Virus record (IMG/VR): IMGVR_UViG_3300030451_000638
Location: 1 to 22,342 of that record
Source: a virus
Length of the DNA: 22,342 bases
Direction: 5' to 3' (one strand)
The notes under the pieces were generated by a model. That model did not search any database and had not been told where the DNA came from. It saw only the letters and a program-made list of their open reading frames with translations. Both the position numbers and the translations under genes were made by a program. Positions 19,505 to 22,342 of the stretch are shown piece after piece (within the stretch, counting starts at the first letter, position 1; the number at the start of each line of letters is the position of its first letter).

Positions 19505-22342
19505 TAGAAGAATCCTCCATCAATCGATTCAGACCATATTGGTTCTCCAGATGAGTTCACGGTAAGAACATAGTCGGAGACAGTTATGAATCCAACAGTA
19601 CTTAGGCCACTAACAATCTTACCTGTTGCATCAAAGTATGCGATTCCGTTAGGACCACTATACCCAATACCATTTGCAGAATCTGGATAATATAAACCAT
19701 TCTTGAATGTACCATATCCTACAACCAATAGATTGTCATTGACATCTACTTGATCTTCAGAAGATTCAAGAACCAATTTACCACTGGTAGTAGTAATTTT
19801 AGTAGTAGAAGTAGCAGTACCAATTTGAATATTCTTAGAGGTTGTTACTCCAGTAATAACCATAGCAGCAATTGTTGCTATGCCAGTGATGTTTATATTT
19901 CTACCATCTATCTCATCATATACAACATCACCAACAACATTTAAGTTACCTGCAATGAATACATCATCGTTGAAAGTTGTGATTCCAACAACAGTCATTC
20001 CAGCACTAACAACTGCATCAGTAGCAACTAATAATTGTCCAGTTTGTAATTCACCACTAACACTAACACCAGCACCTAGAGTTTCTAATCTAGGACCGTT
20101 ATTATGGAATAATTTAACTGAACCATCAGCAGTAAAGTTAGCAAGAGTTTCACCAGTATACTTCTGTAACTGAATCTCATTAGAACGAATTGCAAGGGCA
20201 CCGAATCCTGAATCGTCAATGTAAGATCCGAAAGATGGATTATGGTAGATTTTAAGATCTCCACCATCTCCAAAGTGTACAGCAGCATTATCTGCATAAG
20301 TTACAATACCACTAACCTGACCATCTGTTAGTGTCATAGAAGTTATAACACCAGCATTTATTTTGGCGTTAACTATATCACCATCTGTAACATCGATAGT
20401 AGAAATAGTTGCAGCAGTACCAACCAAGTCAGTTGCAATACCAGATGTTATCTTAACAGTTTTAAGATCAGCAGTTTCTGTATCAAAGGTTGTGATAGTA
20501 GCAACACCTGCTACATTCAATTGATCTAATTCTGTATGTCCATCTACATCTAGGTCTCCGTTGATATCTCCACCAGTAGAAGTTATGATACCAGCAACAT
20601 TAAGAGCACCACCAAATGTACCAACGCCAGTTACATTGACATTTTCAAATCTAGCAGTATCTAAAACATCTAATCTATCTCTGACTGTAGCAGTTCCAAT
20701 ACCAACTTTCTGATTGGCATCGACACGCATTGCCTCATCGCCATCTGTAGAAAGACGGATAGTTCCATCAGTACCACTATCAGTAAGAGCAACAGATGTA
20801 TCACCTTTCTGGAATGCATCTAGTTGAATAACTGTAGCAGTTAAGATACCTAAAACATTTACATCACCAGTAATGTTGATGTCTCCTGAACCAGCAGGAT
20901 CAATGTTAATATCTCCTGAAGTAGATTCTATGTTATTTCCAGCTATCTGGATGTTACCAAATGTACCACTATTAGGTGTAATCTGACTGCTGTTTGAACC
21001 GTCAGTGATTGTTAGATTAGATAATGCCTGAAGACTTGTTACTTGTTGTGAGAATGATACTGTACCATTTTCTTGATCAACAAAGAATGCTTCGCCAACT
21101 CTGAAATCTCCTTTCTGGTCAATACTTACATAAGATACATCACCGTTGTTTACTTCAGTAACTTCGTTTGCTTGTATTGCTAGGTTAGGATCATTAGTGA
21201 TGTCTCCACCTGCACCAACCATATTGAAGTTAAGTGCAAAGAGACGCATTGTAACGCCATCACCATCAGCGATGACACCCTTTTGACCATACTCAACTGC
21301 ACAACTTACAGAACGCATGTCAGCACCAAACTGACTGTAATCTGCTAGAGTTACCTTAGTAGCAGTTCCAATTCCACCACCTGCTTGTGTGATACGAATA
21401 TCCTGATTACGGATTGTATCATCAGTAGTAGTCTTGATACCAGTAGAACCATCAAAGTGTAAAAGTAATACTGTATCTTTATCTCCTGTTGGAGCAGCAG
21501 TAGGAGCAGTAAAGTTTGCTGTATACTTAGCAACACCCCTTTCAATTCTTACCTCATCAATCCAACCTGTTACATTATTGCTTGCTCCATCAAAGTCTGC
21601 ACCAAATACAATACCCTTAGATGCACCATAATCGGTAGTATCAGAAGTTTTAATACCTCTTTGTGTACCATCAACAAATAGTCTTGTATCTGTACCATCT
21701 CTTGCTATTGCATAATGCTTCCAGACTCCAGTAGCAATACCTGCACCAGATCCAGTAATAGCAGTAGTTGTACCGACTCTTAGATCAACTTCACCAGCAG
21801 CACGATATGCAAGACTTAGACCGTTAGTATCAGATCCATTATCTCTTAAGTCAAATAGAGTTGCACTAGAAAGACCAGTTGTATTAGAATATGCCCAGAA
21901 TTCAATTGTGAAGTCTGTGTTAGTACCAAATCCAAGATCACCACTAGAAGGAACACTGATAGAATCGTTACTACCATCTAATTTAAGTGCTGCACTACCA
22001 AACTTTTTAACAGTAGTATCTAACTGAGCATCATCATTAAATGTTACTGATTTAGCAGTCCTAGCATTAAGAACTTCAAATCCAAGTTGCTTACCAGTTA
22101 CACCTAAGTAAGTTCCATCATAAGATGCAACAATAGCAGTACCTAATCCAGTGGTTCCGTCAGTATCAAACAGAGTAATTGTATTACCAACACCAACAGT
22201 TGTAATACCAGACAATCTCAATCTAGTCTGACCAGCAGATGAAATACCTAATGTTCCAGACTCACCCTTGATTGCTTCAGAAGCAAAGTAAGTAAAGCAA
22301 TTAATATATTCACAACGAGAACCGTTGGTTAATACAACACCC
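19504..22342 (-). CDS. Large virion fibre-like protein with LamG domain (5' end outside window)
   Basis: The frame is open to the window edge, so the true start is upstream; 945 codons are visible. The visible N-terminus includes 'NGSRCEYINCFTYFASEAIK', a segment I recall from cyanophage structural proteins. A LamG/concanavalin-like domain spans about 22025-21475 ('KKFGSAALKLDGSNDSISV', 'DFTIEFWAY', 'GVWKHYAIARDGTDTRLFVD', 'GWIDEVRIERGVAKYTANF'). After it come long V/T/G/D-rich beta repeats such as 'GTFGNIQIAGNNIESTSGDI', 'VGIGTATVRDRLDV' and 'GDLKIYHNPSFGSYIDDSG', as in bacteriophage tail fibres. It occupies the place of T4 wac (whisker fibritin) directly before gp13 but is not a wac homologue. 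A surface fibre or whisker that contacts host sugars is inferred from the LamG fold. Confidence 0.85.
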   Translation of the reverse strand, partial: GVVLTNGSRCEYINCFTYFASEAIKGESGTLGISSAGQTRLRLSGITTVGVGNTITLFDTDGTTGLGTAIVASYDGTYLGVTGKQLGFEVLNARTAKSVTFNDDAQLDTTVKKFGSAALKLDGSNDSISVPSSGDLGFGTNTDFTIEFWAYSNTTGLSSATLFDLRDNGSDTNGLSLAYRAAGEVDLRVGTTTAITGSGAGIATGVWKHYAIARDGTDTRLFVDGTQRGIKTSDTTDYGASKGIVFGADFDGASNNVTGWIDEVRIERGVAKYTANFTAPTAAPTGDKDTVLLLHFDGSTGIKTTTDDTIRNQDIRITQAGGGIGTATKVTLADYSQFGADMRSVSCAVEYGQKGVIADGDGVTMRLFALNFNMVGAGGDITNDPNLAIQANEVTEVNNGDVSYVSIDQKGDFRVGEAFFVDQENGTVSFSQQVTSLQALSNLTITDGSNSSQITPNSGTFGNIQIAGNNIESTSGDINIDPAGSGDINITGDVNVLGILTATVIQLDAFQKGDTSVALTDSGTDGTIRLSTDGDEAMRVDANQKVGIGTATVRDRLDVLDTARFENVNVTGVGTFGGALNVAGIITSTGGDINGDLDVDGHTELDQLNVAGVATITTFDTETADLKTVKITSGIATDLVGTAATISTIDVTDGDIVNAKINAGVITSMTLTDGQVSGIVTYADNAAVHFGDGGDLKIYHNPSFGSYIDDSGFGALAIRSNEIQLQKYTGETLANFTADGSVKLFHNNGPRLETLGAGVSVSGELQTGQLLVATDAVVSAGMTVVGITTFNDDVFIAGNLNVVGDVVYDEIDGRNINITGIATIAAMVITGVTTSKNIQIGTATSTTKITTTSGKLVLESSEDQVDVNDNLLVVGYGTFKNGLYYPDSANGIGYSGPNGIAYFDATGKIVSGLSTVGFITVSDYVLTVNSSGEPIWSESIDGGFF

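Noticed and set aside
1-22342. tRNA genes, CRISPR arrays, insertion sequences, introns in gp17/gp20/gp23
   Set aside because: No cloverleaf-like gene, regular direct repeat array, transposase or interruption of conserved genes was seen by eye. A dedicated scan could still find a small RNA.

Overview
The window is one contiguous late-gene block of a T4-like myovirus. Essentially every gene lies on the minus strand, so transcription runs from high to low coordinates. The order of recognisable T4 homologues (gp13, gp14, gp15, gp16, gp17, gp18, gp19, gp20, gp67, gp21, gp22, gp23, then a gp3-like tail protein, UvsY and UvsW) is the T4 head/neck/tail module. The AT-rich composition, the extra small proteins between gp15 and gp17, the DUF6321-type protein next to gp16, and the short conserved proteins beside the terminase resemble marine cyanomyoviruses of Prochlorococcus or Synechococcus. 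The host assignment is inference: no photosynthesis gene is visible here.

Layout in transcription order. (a) 22342-19504 is a large, 5'-truncated virion fibre-like protein with a LamG/concanavalin-like domain, sitting where T4 has the whisker gene wac. (b) 19504-16421 holds the neck and tail-completion proteins gp13, gp14 (enlarged by a repeat insertion) and gp15. (c) 16424-13866 holds two small conserved proteins, the small terminase gp16, a two-helix membrane protein (holin candidate), four very small genes and an SNase-type nuclease. Two of these small genes (14593-14751 and 14269-14430) are under 55 codons, and the second overlaps the nuclease gene out of frame. (d) 13866-12193 is the large terminase gp17. 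(e) 12193-11189 is an accessory cassette between gp17 and gp18: a possible 35-residue mini-gene, a protein with a hydrophobic N-terminus, a cytidylyltransferase-like nucleotidyltransferase and a zinc-ribbon protein. (f) 11107-8070 is the tail sheath gp18 and tube gp19. (g) 8036-2584 is the capsid block: portal gp20, gp67-like core protein, a beta-rich small protein, protease gp21, scaffold gp22 and major capsid gp23. (h) 2497-1 holds a gp3-like tail protein, UvsY, UvsW and the first 14 codons of another gene.

Packing is very tight, with many TAATG and ATGA stop/start overlaps. T4-type late-promoter-like octamers (TATAAATA and variants) occur before gp22, gp67, gp20, gp18, the gp3-like gene, the holin candidate and one small gene. 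A clear intrinsic terminator follows gp23 and is immediately followed by a new promoter-like element, so the capsid unit appears to be separated from the gp3-like/UvsY/UvsW unit. Functionally the block builds the head (gp20-gp23), packages DNA (gp16, gp17, perhaps aided by the nuclease), makes the neck and contractile tail (gp13-gp15, gp18, gp19, gp3-like) and runs recombination and fork remodelling (UvsY, UvsW). No tRNA, CRISPR array, insertion sequence or plus-strand gene was supported, and no gene-free stretch exceeds about 90 bases.
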